DNA from: Oscillospiraceae bacterium
Lineage (GTDB): Bacteria; Bacillota; Clostridia; Oscillospirales; Oscillospiraceae
Direction: 5' to 3'
Assembly (NCBI GenBank): GCA_009777775.1
Contig: WRLE01000005.1
Span: 112,365 to 176,364 of the forward strand
DNA length: 64,000 bases
Position numbers and translations under genes: made by a program
Notes under the pieces: generated by a model
Database searches by the model: none
What the model saw: the letters and a program-made list of their open reading frames with translations, nothing else
Told to the model about the DNA's origin: nothing
Shown: positions 46,703 through 57,693 of the stretch, piece after piece
Layout: each line of letters starts with the position of its first letter
How positions within the stretch are numbered: position 1 is the first letter of the stretch

Positions 46703-47926
46703 ATGACACTATTCGAAGAATTACAAGCTAGAGGGCTTATTGCCCAAGTGACTAGTGAGGATGAAATCGGCGAACTCATAAATAACGGAAAGGCGACTTT
46801 TTATATCGGATTCGACCCCACAGCAGATTCACTCCATGTTGGACATTACATGGCTCTCTCGCTAATGAAGCGTCTCCAAATGGCAGGAAACAAACCCATT
46901 GCTCTAGTAGGCGGAGGGACAGGAATGGTGGGAGACCCCTCGGACAGAACTGATTTACGGACAATGATGACTGTGGAAACCATTGACTACAATTGTGAAT
47001 GTTTTAAAAAGCAAATGTCAAAATTCATTGATTTCTCTGAGGGAAAAGCATTAATGGTAAATAATGCAGATTGGCTAAGGGATCTAAATTACTTAGAATT
47101 TATCCGTGATATTGGTGTGCATTTTTCCGTAAATAAAATGCTTGCAGCAGATTGTTATAAAACACGCATGGAGACAGGATTAACCTTCCTAGAATTTAAC
47201 TATATGATAATGCAAGCCTTTGATTTCTACGAGCTTTTCAACACATATGGCTGTAATGTGCAAATCGGTGGTAATGATCAATGGTCAAATATGTTAGCTG
47301 GCACTGAGCTAATAAGAAGAAAATTGGGCAAAGATTCCCATGCCATGACAATTACTCTATTACTCAATACAGAGGGTAACAAAATGGGAAAAACCGCCAG
47401 TGGAGCAGTTTGGCTTGATGAAAATAAAACCACACCTTTTGAGTTTTACCAATACTGGCGAAATGTCGATGATGGAGATGTTATCAATTGCTTGAAGCAA
47501 ATGACATTTATACCCTTAGATGAAATCGCAATTATGGAAAGCTGGCAAGGTGAAGAATTAAATCAAGCTAAGGAGCTTCTCGCTTTCGAGCTTACTTCCC
47601 TTGTTCATGGAGCTGATGTTGCTGAACAATCACGAGACACTTCCAGGGAGCTATTTAGCTCAGGTGGCGCTGCTGATATGCCTTCTGTGGAGCTAACAAA
47701 AGACGATTTTACTGATTCAAACATCGACATCCTGGCTGTTTTAGTGAAATCTGGCTTATGCACATCGAGGTCTGATGCCCGCAGAGCAGTCGAACAGGGG
47801 GGCGTTGAGGTCAATGGAGTAAGAATCGAGGAAATCAGTACCAGTTTTTCAACGGATGATTTATATGCTGATGGAATTATAGTGAGAAGAGGAAAGAAAA
47901 ACTACCGTCGTGTGCTTGTGCAATAA
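46703..47926 (+). CDS. tyrS: Tyrosyl-tRNA synthetase
   Basis: 407 residues, class I synthetase. The HIGH motif appears as HVGHY (residues about 45-49), GDPSDRTD follows, and KMGKT is the KMSKS equivalent. Tyr-binding residues lie in YMIMQAFDFYELF and IGGNDQWSN. The C-terminal S4-like domain (ILAVLVKSGLCTSRSDARRA onward) binds tRNA. It is controlled by the tyrosine T-box immediately upstream. The length and domain order match the longer TyrZ/TyrS2-like bacterial form. The start follows AGGAGGAAAGCAAA. Confidence 0.95.
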   Translation: MTLFEELQARGLIAQVTSEDEIGELINNGKATFYIGFDPTADSLHVGHYMALSLMKRLQMAGNKPIALVGGGTGMVGDPSDRTDLRTMMTVETIDYNCECFKKQMSKFIDFSEGKALMVNNADWLRDLNYLEFIRDIGVHFSVNKMLAADCYKTRMETGLTFLEFNYMIMQAFDFYELFNTYGCNVQIGGNDQWSNMLAGTELIRRKLGKDSHAMTITLLLNTEGNKMGKTASGAVWLDENKTTPFEFYQYWRNVDDGDVINCLKQMTFIPLDEIAIMESWQGEELNQAKELLAFELTSLVHGADVAEQSRDTSRELFSSGGAADMPSVELTKDDFTDSNIDILAVLVKSGLCTSRSDARRAVEQGGVEVNGVRIEEISTSFSTDDLYADGIIVRRGKKNYRRVLVQ

Positions 47927-48015
47927 GACAAATAGATTTGGGGTGTATTTTTGGTAAAGCTGGAATGTTAGTCTAGGAGCATACTATATACTAACAATGG
48001 AGGATTCCAGCAAAA

Positions 48016-48894
48016 ATGAATTTTACACGGATAGAATACTTTCTAGCAGCAGCAAAATACCTAAACTTTACAAAAGCTGCAAATGTCTTATATATCTCTC
48101 AGCCATCACTAAGCAAACAAATTGCGCTATTGGAAGACGAACTCGGCGTGACCCTTTTCAATCGCTTACCAAGGGCATTACAATTGACTCCAGCGGGAAA
48201 ACTGCTCAATTACGAATTTAATCGTCTGATGCCAGAAATCGATGCCATAACAGAGAAGGTAAAAAGGCTAAGGGATGAAAGCATAAAAACGCTCTTTTTA
48301 GGTTGCGTTGAGTCCATTCATCTAGGAACAAAAGCCTCTGAAGCAATAAGAAGCTATACCTCAAAATCGAAGGATGTGGAATTTTTCATTGAAAGATATG
48401 ATTTTGAAACATTAAACAGCAAGCTAACGGATGGTTCCATCGATATTGCCTTTACCATATCCACAGAAATCGGTAAAATGAAAGACATCGTAACTGTGCA
48501 AGTGGACGAGCGAGAAAGATATATCATAATGTCAACTGAGCATAGACTAGCTGTGAAAGAAGATATAAAAATCAGCGACTTACGTGATGAAGTTTTTGTC
48601 TTACATGGAAAGGCAATATCTCAAGCTTCCAGCGATGATTTAATCGAAGTATGTGCAAAATATGGTTTTCATCCTAAAATCCGTTATGCCCATGATATAG
48701 ATGCGTTGCTGGATTATGTTGAATTTGTCGATGGTATTGCCTTTCAAGACAAAAGCATTACTGAAAACAGACTCGGTAGATTAAAGTACTTTCCCACGGA
48801 AGAGAAGAAACGATTCGATTTGATATGTATGTGGAAAAAGGGTAACAAAAACCCTGCTCTGAAGGAGTTTGTCGCCCATTTTCCCAATGCTTAA
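48016..48894 (+). CDS. LysR-family transcriptional regulator
   Basis: 292 residues. The N-terminal winged helix reads FTRIEYFLAAAKYLNFTKAA then NVLYISQPSLSKQIALLEDE. The C-terminal co-inducer domain begins near residue 90. It is followed 33 bp later by apbE. The ligand is unknown. The start is set by GGAGG 11 bases upstream. Confidence 0.88.
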   Translation: MNFTRIEYFLAAAKYLNFTKAANVLYISQPSLSKQIALLEDELGVTLFNRLPRALQLTPAGKLLNYEFNRLMPEIDAITEKVKRLRDESIKTLFLGCVESIHLGTKASEAIRSYTSKSKDVEFFIERYDFETLNSKLTDGSIDIAFTISTEIGKMKDIVTVQVDERERYIIMSTEHRLAVKEDIKISDLRDEVFVLHGKAISQASSDDLIEVCAKYGFHPKIRYAHDIDALLDYVEFVDGIAFQDKSITENRLGRLKYFPTEEKKRFDLICMWKKGNKNPALKEFVAHFPNA

Positions 48895-48927
48895 GCTGAT
48901 ACAATCTCATTGAAGCGGGAAAAGCAT

Positions 48928-49968
48928 ATGAGTGGAAACAATAAATATAAAGTAAAATGGTGTTACCTAACTTTTGTGCCAGTAGTATTCATAGCTTTTT
49001 TCCTATATGGATGCTCAACTAAAAAAGAATCAGAATATATTAGTGAGACACGTTTACTCCTTGGTACAGTTAGCACTATATCTATTTATGATTCATCAGA
49101 CAGAAGCTTACTCATTGATGCTTTTTTACTCTGTGAAGAGTATGAAAAAATGCTCAGCATGAATGTGGAAGGTAGCGATGTCTGGCGAATAAACCATGGA
49201 AAAGGGGAAGCTGTTGATGTCAGTTCTGAAACCGTTGAAGTCATCTCAGCAGGACTTTATTATTCCGCCATTTCCGAGGGCTTGTTTGACATTACCATTG
49301 GTAGATTGACATCATTATGGGATTTCAATGGAAACCCTGTTGTTCCAAAACCTGAAGACATAGAAGAGGCACTTAGCACTATTGATTATAAAATGGTGCA
49401 TGTCTCGGGAAATACAGTCCAGTTGGATAACCCTGATACATGGTTAGACTTGGGAGCAATAGCCAAGGGATACATCGCCGATAAAGTTGCGAAGTATCTT
49501 ATTGACCATGGTGTACGCTCCGCTGTTATCGAGCTGGGGGGTGATGTGGTGACAATTGGTACCAACAATGACGGGGAAGCATGGCGCATAGGAATAGCAA
49601 AGCCCTTTGCCAGTATCAGCGAAATCGTTGGTGCCGTGGAGATTGTTAATTTATCCATAGTTAGCTCAGGTGTATATAGTCGCTATTTTGAAATGGATGG
49701 TGTATCATATCATCATATACTCGACCCACGAACTGGTATGCCAGTGGATACTAAAATTGTAAGCGCAACCATTATTGCCAGTAGTGTAATGGATGGAGAT
49801 GCTCTAGCTACCATCGCCCTATTGATGGGTATAGATAATGTGGCAACAAACAAAGTAGCGAGCTTGTCCGTTTTGGATACCAGCTCATATTATAAAGGAG
49901 CCGTCATTATCACAGACGATGATGAGCTGCTGCTACTGGGTGAAATAGTTTTCTACCCCTTTGAATAA
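48928..49968 (+). CDS. apbE: FAD:protein FMN transferase ApbE (lipoprotein)
   Basis: 346 residues. The signal peptide ends in LYGC with lipobox Cys29, so the protein is tethered outside the membrane. LLGTVSTISIYD, DLGAIAKGYIADKVAKYL, ELGGDVVTIG and DPRTGMPVDTKIVSATIIA are ApbE signatures for FAD binding and transfer of FMN to Thr residues of partner flavoproteins (Rnf/Nqr or extracellular reductases). No such partner is adjacent; the LysR gene lies upstream. The start is the ATG at 48928; the upstream in-frame TTG is less well placed. Confidence 0.92.
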   Translation: MSGNNKYKVKWCYLTFVPVVFIAFFLYGCSTKKESEYISETRLLLGTVSTISIYDSSDRSLLIDAFLLCEEYEKMLSMNVEGSDVWRINHGKGEAVDVSSETVEVISAGLYYSAISEGLFDITIGRLTSLWDFNGNPVVPKPEDIEEALSTIDYKMVHVSGNTVQLDNPDTWLDLGAIAKGYIADKVAKYLIDHGVRSAVIELGGDVVTIGTNNDGEAWRIGIAKPFASISEIVGAVEIVNLSIVSSGVYSRYFEMDGVSYHHILDPRTGMPVDTKIVSATIIASSVMDGDALATIALLMGIDNVATNKVASLSVLDTSSYYKGAVIITDDDELLLLGEIVFYPFE

Positions 49969-49994
49969 ATAAACAATATTTCACAAAAAACATT

Positions 49995-50024
49995 AGCGAC
50001 CAAGCAAAGAAAAACTTGGTCGCT
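49995..50024. terminator. Intrinsic terminator
   Basis: AGCGACCAAG (49995-50004) pairs with CTTGGTCGCT (50015-50024). It lies between convergent apbE and the HD-GYP gene. Confidence 0.7.
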
Positions 50025-50093
50025 GTGTTAATTGTAAAACATAAATTTTGTCACATATTAAAGATGTTATAGAATGAATAAACAAATTGTAAT

Positions 50094-51224
50094 TTATAAG
50101 AATGCTTCTATACTATTTTCATAATCGTAATCATCATCATCTTCTTCACTGTCATAATATAGAGATAGACATGACAAGTTGAGATTAGTATAAATTATTT
50201 CGCCACCCACCTGCACAACCGGATATTCCAACATTCTAGGTTCAATGGAAATCACAGAAGCGACTCGTCCATCTGTCAGTACAACCTGCTTGCCTTGTAA
50301 TTCTTCTGACATTTTTGTAACAAAGACATCTACCAACCTTCCGTCTAAGTCTCTATCTCGAAGTTCATCAATGACTGATAGGATTTTAAATGGGCTGTTT
50401 GGGTTTTTATATGAGCGACGAGATACCATAGCATCATATATATCACTGACTGCGGTGATTCTACCCATCAATGGTATTTTATCACCAGCAAGTCCATCGG
50501 GATATCCAGAACCATTGAATTTTTCGTGGTGAGCTCGAGCAGCACGCTTCACCACTTCGGGAAAATCGTTCATAAGCATACCGCTGTACCCAGGATGGGT
50601 TTTTACTACTTCAAATTCCACAACAGTTAATGGACGTGGGGCAGCAAGGATTTTACTGGGTATCGATGCTTTCCCGCAATCGTGGAGAAGCCCAACCAGT
50701 ATCAAAGTGTCCACATCTTCCTTTGACATACCTAGCCATTTTCCAATGAGTCCGTTGAGCAAACCAACATTTATGCAATGTCGCTGGAGATATTCATCAG
50801 CGGAAGCTAAAGCACTTACAAGATCGACGATTACAGATGGTGCCGTTACATCAACTGCTCGGGATAAATCCTCCGAAACAGAATATAGTGTAGGAACCGA
50901 TACGGAGCCATCGTGGGAGATTTTTTCTAAAATGGCTATTGTTTCTTCTTTAATACCCGTATAACCGGTTTCGTCTTCTAAGGCGCGGGTGGAAGGAGCT
51001 TCTCTGAGAAGTTCGTTGCGTTTGTTAATCAGCTTTTCGGTTTCTGCTGATATGTAAATTTTACCGAGTCCATCGTGAAAACGTTTCAGCTGCTCAATAC
51101 GTGCCTCTGTCAGTACACTACCCTCTGTGACCAACAACAATGACATGTCGGCATTATATATATTTTGAGGAACAACCATGCCCGCATATAGGGAATCTAT
51201 TGTACTGAGTACATAGTTCGACAT
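50094..51224 (-). CDS. HD-GYP domain c-di-GMP phosphodiesterase candidate
   Basis: 376 residues. The N-terminal 110 residues are of unknown type. The HD-GYP domain has LLHDCGKASIP, KTHPGYSGM, RAARAHHEKFNGSGYPDGLA and AVSDIYDAMVSRRSYKN, with all metal-binding His and Asp residues. Such enzymes cut c-di-GMP to pGpG or GMP. An acidic tail follows (DSEEDDDDYDYEN). A PilZ gene lies 70 bp upstream on the same strand, so turnover and sensing of the nucleotide are probably encoded together. Confidence 0.88.
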   Translation of the reverse strand: MSNYVLSTIDSLYAGMVVPQNIYNADMSLLLVTEGSVLTEARIEQLKRFHDGLGKIYISAETEKLINKRNELLREAPSTRALEDETGYTGIKEETIAILEKISHDGSVSVPTLYSVSEDLSRAVDVTAPSVIVDLVSALASADEYLQRHCINVGLLNGLIGKWLGMSKEDVDTLILVGLLHDCGKASIPSKILAAPRPLTVVEFEVVKTHPGYSGMLMNDFPEVVKRAARAHHEKFNGSGYPDGLAGDKIPLMGRITAVSDIYDAMVSRRSYKNPNSPFKILSVIDELRDRDLDGRLVDVFVTKMSEELQGKQVVLTDGRVASVISIEPRMLEYPVVQVGGEIIYTNLNLSCLSLYYDSEEDDDDYDYENSIEAFL

Positions 51225-51294
51225 TTGTTTATTTCACCTAACCTTACTATAAAATGCATACGGCTTTTCTATTTTTATATGATAAAGCATAAGG

Positions 51295-51837
51295 CTAATC
51301 AGTATAGTCAATAAGTTTACAGCCGTATTCAGAACTATCTTCCGTGTCAAGAGTGTTGACCACATGGGCAGATAGAACCTTGGGTTTGTCACCCACCTGA
51401 ATTTTAATTTGTACCATATCATCCAGGCTGAGGGAATTGAGTTTCATACGTAGTCGAACACCACCTTTGCTTAGGTTGACAAGGATTGCTTCCTGTGGTG
51501 TATGGAGTGGAAAAACCTTATTATCGTGAATGTATCCCGTCACTTCAACCTGTCCATTCACAACGTATCTGACATTGTTGCGTTGTTCTTTTCTTTCACC
51601 GCGAAATAGCTTTAAATCGATTCTGTCAAGCTTCACTTCAGCAATGCAAGAAAAGGTATGGGGAGAAGGTGCAGTGAGAATCAAAACATCGTATTTCCCC
51701 CTATCGGCAATTTCAGGTGCTTCTTCAATTTCAATAATAGAATTGACTGTATCATGATCAACAACGGTTGTTTTCAACAAAAGCGTTCCTGCTTCATCGT
51801 ATATATATGCTCCGCAACCATCAAACTTAACTGCCAT
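51295..51837 (-). CDS. PilZ domain c-di-GMP-binding protein
   Basis: 180 residues. A YcgR-type N-terminal beta domain (about 1-85) precedes a PilZ domain with ERKEQRNNVRY (RxxxR-type motif) and NLSKGGVRLRM (D/NxSxxG motif), the c-di-GMP-binding residues. In motile bacteria such proteins often slow the flagellar motor. It is encoded just upstream of the HD-GYP gene. The ATG at 51837, behind GAGGAAAGGG, is preferred to a TTG two codons earlier. Confidence 0.87.
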   Translation of the reverse strand: MAVKFDGCGAYIYDEAGTLLLKTTVVDHDTVNSIIEIEEAPEIADRGKYDVLILTAPSPHTFSCIAEVKLDRIDLKLFRGERKEQRNNVRYVVNGQVEVTGYIHDNKVFPLHTPQEAILVNLSKGGVRLRMKLNSLSLDDMVQIKIQVGDKPKVLSAHVVNTLDTEDSSEYGCKLIDYTD

Positions 51838-52107
51838 ATGCAACCCTTTCCTCTTACTTGTATTATGGATAGCTCAATATATGAGTAGCCCTTTATATAT
51901 TTTCGGATAATTGATTAAAAAAATAAGTTATTTTAATACAAAGACTGTGTGTATTCTATGATATTTGGAGTAAAGTATGCTAAAATAGAATTAGTTTTTA
52001 TTTTAACAATATATTTTTACACTTTATTATGATTTGATTGCTTTGTTATGGTATGGAACAATAGTATATGTCTATGGAAAACACCATTAATAGGGGGTGC
52101 TGATACA

Positions 52108-52956
52108 ATGACTTTACAAAAAAGGGTAATGGCAATAAACGATATATCAGGGATAGGAAAGAGCTCTCTTACAGTTGCGTTACCAATTATTTCGGCGGCA
52201 GGCGTGCAATGCGCTGTAATTCCCACTGCTGTTTTATCAACCCAAACAAGTGGCTTTTTGGATTTCACATTTCGTGATTTAAGCGATGATATGCTTGAAA
52301 TTGCAAGGCATTGGAAAAAAGAAGAAATACACATAGATGCAATTTACAGTGGCTATCTCGGTTCTTTGGCACAAATCAATATAGTCAAAAGCATAATAGA
52401 TTTATATAGATCTGAGGAAACCCTTGTATTAATTGACCCAGTCCTTGGTGATGATGGTGAGCTATATAGTATGTTTAAACAGGAGCATATAGTGGGTATG
52501 ATTGAGCTATGTTCCTATGGTGATATCATTACACCCAATCTTACAGAAGCTTCTCTATTGTTAGGTAAAGACTTCAAGGAGGGTGTAATGTCGATAGCTC
52601 AAGTTGAGGAAATTCTTTGGGAGTTAAATGGTCTTGGCTCAAAATCAGTAATACTCACAGGTGTTAGCTTAAATGAAAATGATATAGGCGTTGCCTGTCT
52701 TGACGGTGAAACAGGGGAGAGTACATATTTCATGAGTGATAGAATAGATGGTATTTATTATGGTACCGGTGATGTTTTTGCATCATTTTTAATGGGTGCT
52801 CTGATGTGCGATAAAAGTTTATTTGAAGCAACAAAAATAGCAGTAGATCATACTCATACCGCCATAAAGCTAACTCATTCAGATAACACCAACCCCCGCA
52901 TGGGCATCCGCTTTGAATCAGTACTAAACGATTATTGGAAAGCCCTAAATAACTAA
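52108..52956 (+). CDS. Pyridoxal/pyridoxamine kinase (PdxK/PdxY family)
   Basis: 282 residues, ribokinase superfamily. AINDISGIGKSSLTVALPII at the N-terminus, LIDPVLGDDGELYSMF, TPNLTEASLLLG and the catalytic GTGDVFASFLMGAL are conserved in kinases that phosphorylate pyridoxal or pyridoxamine to the B6 vitamer phosphate. The start is set by GGGGGTG before ATG 52108. It is transcribed alone and ends before a C/T-rich repeat and the tRNA terminator. Confidence 0.88.
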   Translation: MTLQKRVMAINDISGIGKSSLTVALPIISAAGVQCAVIPTAVLSTQTSGFLDFTFRDLSDDMLEIARHWKKEEIHIDAIYSGYLGSLAQINIVKSIIDLYRSEETLVLIDPVLGDDGELYSMFKQEHIVGMIELCSYGDIITPNLTEASLLLGKDFKEGVMSIAQVEEILWELNGLGSKSVILTGVSLNENDIGVACLDGETGESTYFMSDRIDGIYYGTGDVFASFLMGALMCDKSLFEATKIAVDHTHTAIKLTHSDNTNPRMGIRFESVLNDYWKALNN

Positions 52957-53028
52957 TTCATTCCTCATTCCTCACTCCTAATTCCTAACTACTCATGTAT
53001 TTGAAAAGTGTATAATTAAAGGCAACAA

Positions 53029-53062
53029 AAAATCCATGCAATTATACTAATTGCATGGATTT

Positions 53063-53063
<1 letters not shown>
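53029..53063. terminator. Intrinsic terminator, both strands
   Basis: Perfect 15-bp stem AAAATCCATGCAATT/AATTGCATGGATTTT with a 5-base loop. It lies immediately downstream of tRNA-Arg on the minus strand, and of the kinase gene on the plus strand. Confidence 0.85.
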
Positions 53064-53139
<76 letters not shown>

Positions 53140-53150
53140 AGATTTTTTAA

Positions 53151-53179
53151 TGAACAATGAACAATGAACAATGAACAAT
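53151..53179. repeat. TGAACAA heptamer tandem repeat
   Basis: Four copies of TGAACAA just upstream of the tRNA gene. On the other side of the tRNA, 52956-52990 holds an irregular ATTCCTC-type repeat. The rest of the 352-bp gap (52957-53308) holds only the tRNA and its terminator. Confidence 0.7.
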
Positions 53180-53308
53180 TAATAACATAATAGATTTGCT
53201 GTAAGGCAGATTATACAAGCTATACCTGCAACTGTCAATAGGATAAATTGCAATACAACGCAGCACTTAGATTATTCTTGTACTGCGTTGTAATTTTGCT
53301 TTTGAATC

Positions 53309-55462
53309 CTAGTTACCTGTGTAAACAAGGTCAGTTGCTTTTTCAGTTATTGTTTTAAAGGAACTATTGCTTGTTTTGTTGGAGAGTAGAGGGAGAGAAT
53401 TGCTTGCCTTTAATCTAAAGTGGGAAATATCTTGAGCTAGCATATCGGAATGGCTGTTCATTTCTTGGGAAGCTGCTGCGCTTTCTTGAGCTGTTGCGTT
53501 ATTTTGTGAAACCACATGGGCGACCTGTTCTATACCAGTATTAATGAGCTTGATTTCCTCTGATTGCTCCTCTGATAATCTGGCAATTTGAATAATTATA
53601 TCTGCGCTTCTATTTATTCCATCAACAATCATTTTTAAAGACTCAGCAGTATCAGTTGCTATACCAAGACCTAAATCTGCTTTTTCTATGGAGTTTTCTA
53701 TGAGCAGACCTGTATCTTTTGCTGCATCTGCGCTTTTAGCCGCTAGATTTCTAACTTCCTCTGCAACTACAGCAAAACCTTTACCATGTTGACCAGCTCT
53801 CGCCGCTTCAACTGCAGCATTAAGAGCAAGGATATTTGTCTGGAAAGCAATATCATCTATTACTTTAATTACCTTACTGATATTGCTGCTTGCCTCGCTG
53901 ATGTCTTGTACCGCTTGCATCATGCTGTCCATATGTGCGCTGCCTGTTTCAGCACTGCTTCTTATTGTATCAGAAAGTTTTGCCGCTTCATTGGCGATGC
54001 CTGCGTTTTGGTTAGTTTTATCAGCTATTTCGCTGATGGATAAAGACAGATACTCTATTGCAGATGCCTGCTGGGTCGATCCCTGCGCCAAAGCTTGAGC
54101 ACCGTTTGCAATTTGCCTGGAACCAGTGGCAACCTGATCGGTTGTGGCGTTGATTTTATGGAACATACCATTTAATTCATCAATCATTTTTTCAAGGGAA
54201 TGTCCCATGGTATCTTTATCTGATAACAAAGACACATCTGGTGTCAAGTCTCCTTGGGCAATGATTTCCAACACACGACTGATGTCAGTCACTCGATTGA
54301 TAAATGCTGTGCAAGCAGAAATCATTCTTCCAGTTTCATCTCTAGCTTTTGACATTTCATCAATTTGTGCCAGATCAGTTTCATCGAAAATTAAATCTCC
54401 AGTTGAGCTGGCTTTTTCCATAAAAGCAGTGAGGGTAGTTAGCGGTTTGCTTATAAGCCCGGAAATGTATATGGAAAGGAAAACAGAAGCTGCTAATGCA
54501 ATGATTGTCACCACTACTACCCTGTATAATGCAGCTTGATTAGAGACAATTGTTTCAGAAGCGAAATAATGCACTGAATCAGCCAATGCAAGTGAGAGGG
54601 TATCAGCACCTCTCAGTGAGGCAATGGCTGCATCCTGTGCTTTCCCTATGTCAGTTTTGTTTTGTTTGTTGATTCTTTCAAATTCAGCAAAAGCTGTCTT
54701 GTAATCATTAAGAACAGCAACCATATAATATGCTGCATCCTTGGTTCCTTGATACCTTGCTACATCGCCATTTTCTTGAACCACATCGATGATTCTATCC
54801 ATTTCCTCAATAAATGATGCAGTCTCCGATGTGTCTCGAGAGCTGAACATATACTCACCAGTGCTAATTAAGCTTTCTATGTCTCTGATAAAAACCACAG
54901 TTTCATCAAGCCTGCCAGAGCGCCTGAGCATGTCTTCCACGGAAATTCCATCGACTGTCTCAGTCTGCCATATGTTTTGCTGATTATAGTAAGCTGCTGA
55001 ACTTGCTTCTCGAAGCTCTAGCTGCTTTTCCCTGCAAATATCTGCTGCTTTTTCTACCGAGCGGTTGCTCTGTTCTAAAACATCCACAGCTGATTGCCAT
55101 ATTCTCAGGTCTTCTCTTATTTCTAATACATTACCAACAAACCTGGACATTACTTCATCGTTTTCCACATTGGCAATCATGCGGTTGAGTACTGCATTGG
55201 CGTTGGTAATTGATTGGCTTGTGCGCCCATAAGCATTTTTATCAAGGGAAGTGAGCAAGAGCACCGCTTCCACTCGTGCTTCCCAATAATAAGTTTGAAA
55301 CTCGTTGTTCATGATTTGAAGTTCGGCATCATTTCCGAGATATGTCAAATCGACGATGGTTTTTCTGTTTGTGAAAAATACAACAGCCACAACAGTAACA
55401 AGCAATATGGATGCCACACCGAAGCCCAATAGTATTTTTTTACCAACTTTAAGATTTCGCAT
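53309..55462 (-). CDS. Methyl-accepting chemotaxis protein with helical sensor
   Basis: 717 residues. Membrane helix 1 (about 8-29), a roughly 270-residue all-helical extracytoplasmic region (HBM-like by length), membrane helix 2 (about 300-322), HAMP, then the signalling domain with tip [20 protein letters not shown]. The C-terminal tail after the methylation helices is Ser/Asn-rich. The ligand is unknown. The sequence around the tip is nearly identical to those of the proteins at 27873 and 55569. It is the downstream member of a chemoreceptor pair on the minus strand, 106 bp after the other. Confidence 0.92.
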   Translation of the reverse strand: MRNLKVGKKILLGFGVASILLVTVVAVVFFTNRKTIVDLTYLGNDAELQIMNNEFQTYYWEARVEAVLLLTSLDKNAYGRTSQSITNANAVLNRMIANVENDEVMSRFVGNVLEIREDLRIWQSAVDVLEQSNRSVEKAADICREKQLELREASSAAYYNQQNIWQTETVDGISVEDMLRRSGRLDETVVFIRDIESLISTGEYMFSSRDTSETASFIEEMDRIIDVVQENGDVARYQGTKDAAYYMVAVLNDYKTAFAEFERINKQNKTDIGKAQDAAIASLRGADTLSLALADSVHYFASETIVSNQAALYRVVVVTIIALAASVFLSIYISGLISKPLTTLTAFMEKASSTGDLIFDETDLAQIDEMSKARDETGRMISACTAFINRVTDISRVLEIIAQGDLTPDVSLLSDKDTMGHSLEKMIDELNGMFHKINATTDQVATGSRQIANGAQALAQGSTQQASAIEYLSLSISEIADKTNQNAGIANEAAKLSDTIRSSAETGSAHMDSMMQAVQDISEASSNISKVIKVIDDIAFQTNILALNAAVEAARAGQHGKGFAVVAEEVRNLAAKSADAAKDTGLLIENSIEKADLGLGIATDTAESLKMIVDGINRSADIIIQIARLSEEQSEEIKLINTGIEQVAHVVSQNNATAQESAAASQEMNSHSDMLAQDISHFRLKASNSLPLLSNKTSNSSFKTITEKATDLVYTGN

Positions 55463-55568
55463 TTTTTAATTCTCCCTAATTTTACCCTATAATATGCCGC
55501 TTGATGATGTAGTGCTAAATGAGTCTTTAGCTAGAAAACTCACTAAATTGCCCCATTGTTTTGTTATA

Positions 55569-57344
55569 TCAATATTTTCCCATTCCAACAGAACTGGTGA
55601 AAACTTCGCTGTTTCCATCTTTGTCTGATGAACCCACTGGAGGCAAGGACATACGCCCGATGTTACCATTGCGAAGATTAAAGTGGGAAATAAGCTCTTC
55701 TAAAATGCTCGCTTGTCCTGACATTTGTTGAGAAGCGGCTGCGCTTTGTTCTGCTGTTGCACTGTTCTGATGCACAACAATAGCCACCTGCTCGATTCCG
55801 CTGTTGATTTGTGAAATACCCACAGATTGTTCTCCCGAGGATCTAGCAATTTCATTGACGATGAGATTGCTTTCGTTAATACCTGTTACTATTTCAGCTA
55901 GGCTTGCTGCTGTTTCTCCGGCGATTCGTGAACCCAGTTCCGCTTTTTCGATGGAATTGGCGATGAGACCACCAGTATCTTTAGCAGCTTCGGAGCTTTT
56001 AGCAGCTAAGTTGCGCACTTCCTCTGCTACTACTGCAAAACCTTTACCATGGACACCCGCTCTAGCTGCTTCGACGGCTGCGTTTAAGGCCAGTATGTTA
56101 GTCTGAAATGCGATATCATCAATGACTTTAATAACTTTGTTGATATTTTGGCTGGCTTGGTTAATTTCGTTGACGGCTTCCATCATTTCGTTCATTTGAT
56201 TACTGCCTTTTTCAGCACTATCCATGATATTGTTCGCCAGTGCAGCCGCTCTACCTGCCATTTCTGCATTATCATTTGTTTTTTGCGCTATTTCAGTAAT
56301 AGAAGCTGATAGCTGTTGAATTGAAGAAGATTGCTCTGTGGAGCCCTGGGCGAGTGTCTGAGCACCATCTGCTATTTGCTTCGATGCAGTGTGAACTTGA
56401 TTGGAAGCTTGATTTATTTGTGACAAGGTTTCATTCAGAGAAGCGAGTATAATATTAAGAGCGGACTTTATCGGAGCAAAGTCGCCTATATAGTCGATGT
56501 CAATGCTCAGGTTCATATCACCCTGTGACATATGCTCAAGTTTTTCAGATATATCGCTCACATATTTATTCAAATTCGATTTTAGGATTATAATTGAATT
56601 CACCAAACGTCCGATTTCGGAAGTGTTTGGTTGTAGCGAAAAATCTGATGCAAGGTTACCTCTGGCAATTTCTTCCATTTCCTTTTGCACTTTTCTCACA
56701 GGGAGAATAGTTGACAAAATCATTATCATAGCATTGGCGATTTGCAATACTCCAACAATAGCAATCATGATGACAGCAATTGTTTCTGCACGATAATATT
56801 GCTCGTTTAATTCATCAACATGACGAGCTGCCCGATTATCAAGCATAGTGAGAAACTCGTTTTTAATACCTCTGATTTCTCTAATGGTTCTTTCGTAGGA
56901 TTCTCCATATACAGCTTCAATGGCATCTTCCATTTTTCCTGCCATTGTCATATCCATGGCATCGCTTTCCAGTGGTACAAGGTTATTTGACAAAGCAGCC
57001 ATGGCATCTATTTTCGCCTGCTCTTCTTGGGTTATACCGATTTCTTTGAGCCTTTCTACACCAATGTCTCTGTTTTTGAGTACATTGATCTCATTCCAGT
57101 AATTATTATAGTGAACGATGTCGCCGGTTGCTGCAAATGCCCGCACTTCATTGGTTAAATAAGCTGAACCATCCATGAACCTATTTGCGTTGAATGTCAG
57201 CTCGAACCTGTCGATGCTTGCTTGGTCCACCAAATCTCCTATTGACCGAACATTCATAAAAGATATGACGGTGGCAATGATAAAAATGATGGAAAGCGCG
57301 TTGATTGTGATTACCATTGTTGATTGATTGATTGACTTTTTCAT
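55569..57344 (-). CDS. Methyl-accepting chemotaxis protein with four-helix-bundle-type sensor
   Basis: 591 residues. Membrane helix 1 (about 10-30), a roughly 150-residue helical sensor domain, membrane helix 2 (about 185-208), HAMP ([12 protein letters not shown]), and the signalling domain with [20 protein letters not shown]. The start at 57344 is set by GGAGGG; an in-frame codon 60 bases upstream would add a basic stretch without a site. It is followed by a second chemoreceptor gene. No che or flagellar genes are in view. Confidence 0.92.
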   Translation of the reverse strand: MKKSINQSTMVITINALSIIFIIATVISFMNVRSIGDLVDQASIDRFELTFNANRFMDGSAYLTNEVRAFAATGDIVHYNNYWNEINVLKNRDIGVERLKEIGITQEEQAKIDAMAALSNNLVPLESDAMDMTMAGKMEDAIEAVYGESYERTIREIRGIKNEFLTMLDNRAARHVDELNEQYYRAETIAVIMIAIVGVLQIANAMIMILSTILPVRKVQKEMEEIARGNLASDFSLQPNTSEIGRLVNSIIILKSNLNKYVSDISEKLEHMSQGDMNLSIDIDYIGDFAPIKSALNIILASLNETLSQINQASNQVHTASKQIADGAQTLAQGSTEQSSSIQQLSASITEIAQKTNDNAEMAGRAAALANNIMDSAEKGSNQMNEMMEAVNEINQASQNINKVIKVIDDIAFQTNILALNAAVEAARAGVHGKGFAVVAEEVRNLAAKSSEAAKDTGGLIANSIEKAELGSRIAGETAASLAEIVTGINESNLIVNEIARSSGEQSVGISQINSGIEQVAIVVHQNSATAEQSAAASQQMSGQASILEELISHFNLRNGNIGRMSLPPVGSSDKDGNSEVFTSSVGMGKY

Positions 57345-57646
57345 ACTAATACCCTCCAATTTATAATGAATAAACGCAGCCCGGGGCTTTTTCACGATGC
57401 CCATTAGGTTGCGTCTTGTTTCACCAAAGATGCAATACCCCTCTTCGCACCCCTGATGACGAGCAAGCTACACTAAATACTTATGCAGCTTATTCTATTT
57501 TTATTCATCTATGCTTATTCTAATATTCGTATATTTTACAATATTACTTTAGTTTTCGGGGGATTTAGGTATTGGCTTCATATTGGTTATAGCTTGTTAA
57601 ATAGTAAAATATAGTTTTATGTGATTAATATGAATAAACATAAGTA

Positions 57647-57679
57647 TTGACATTGTATCGTTATAACGATACAATGTCA
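57647..57679 (+). promoter_or_regulatory. Promoter wholly inside a perfect 32-bp palindrome
   Basis: TGACATTGTATCGTTA (57648-57663) is followed without a gap by its exact complement (57664-57679). The palindrome contains TTGACA (57647-57652), a 17-bp spacer and TACAAT (57670-57675). A repressor bound here would cover both promoter elements. It lies upstream of the DUF3990/HTH pair. Confidence 0.8.
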
Positions 57680-57693
57680 GAGGGGGTGTCCAT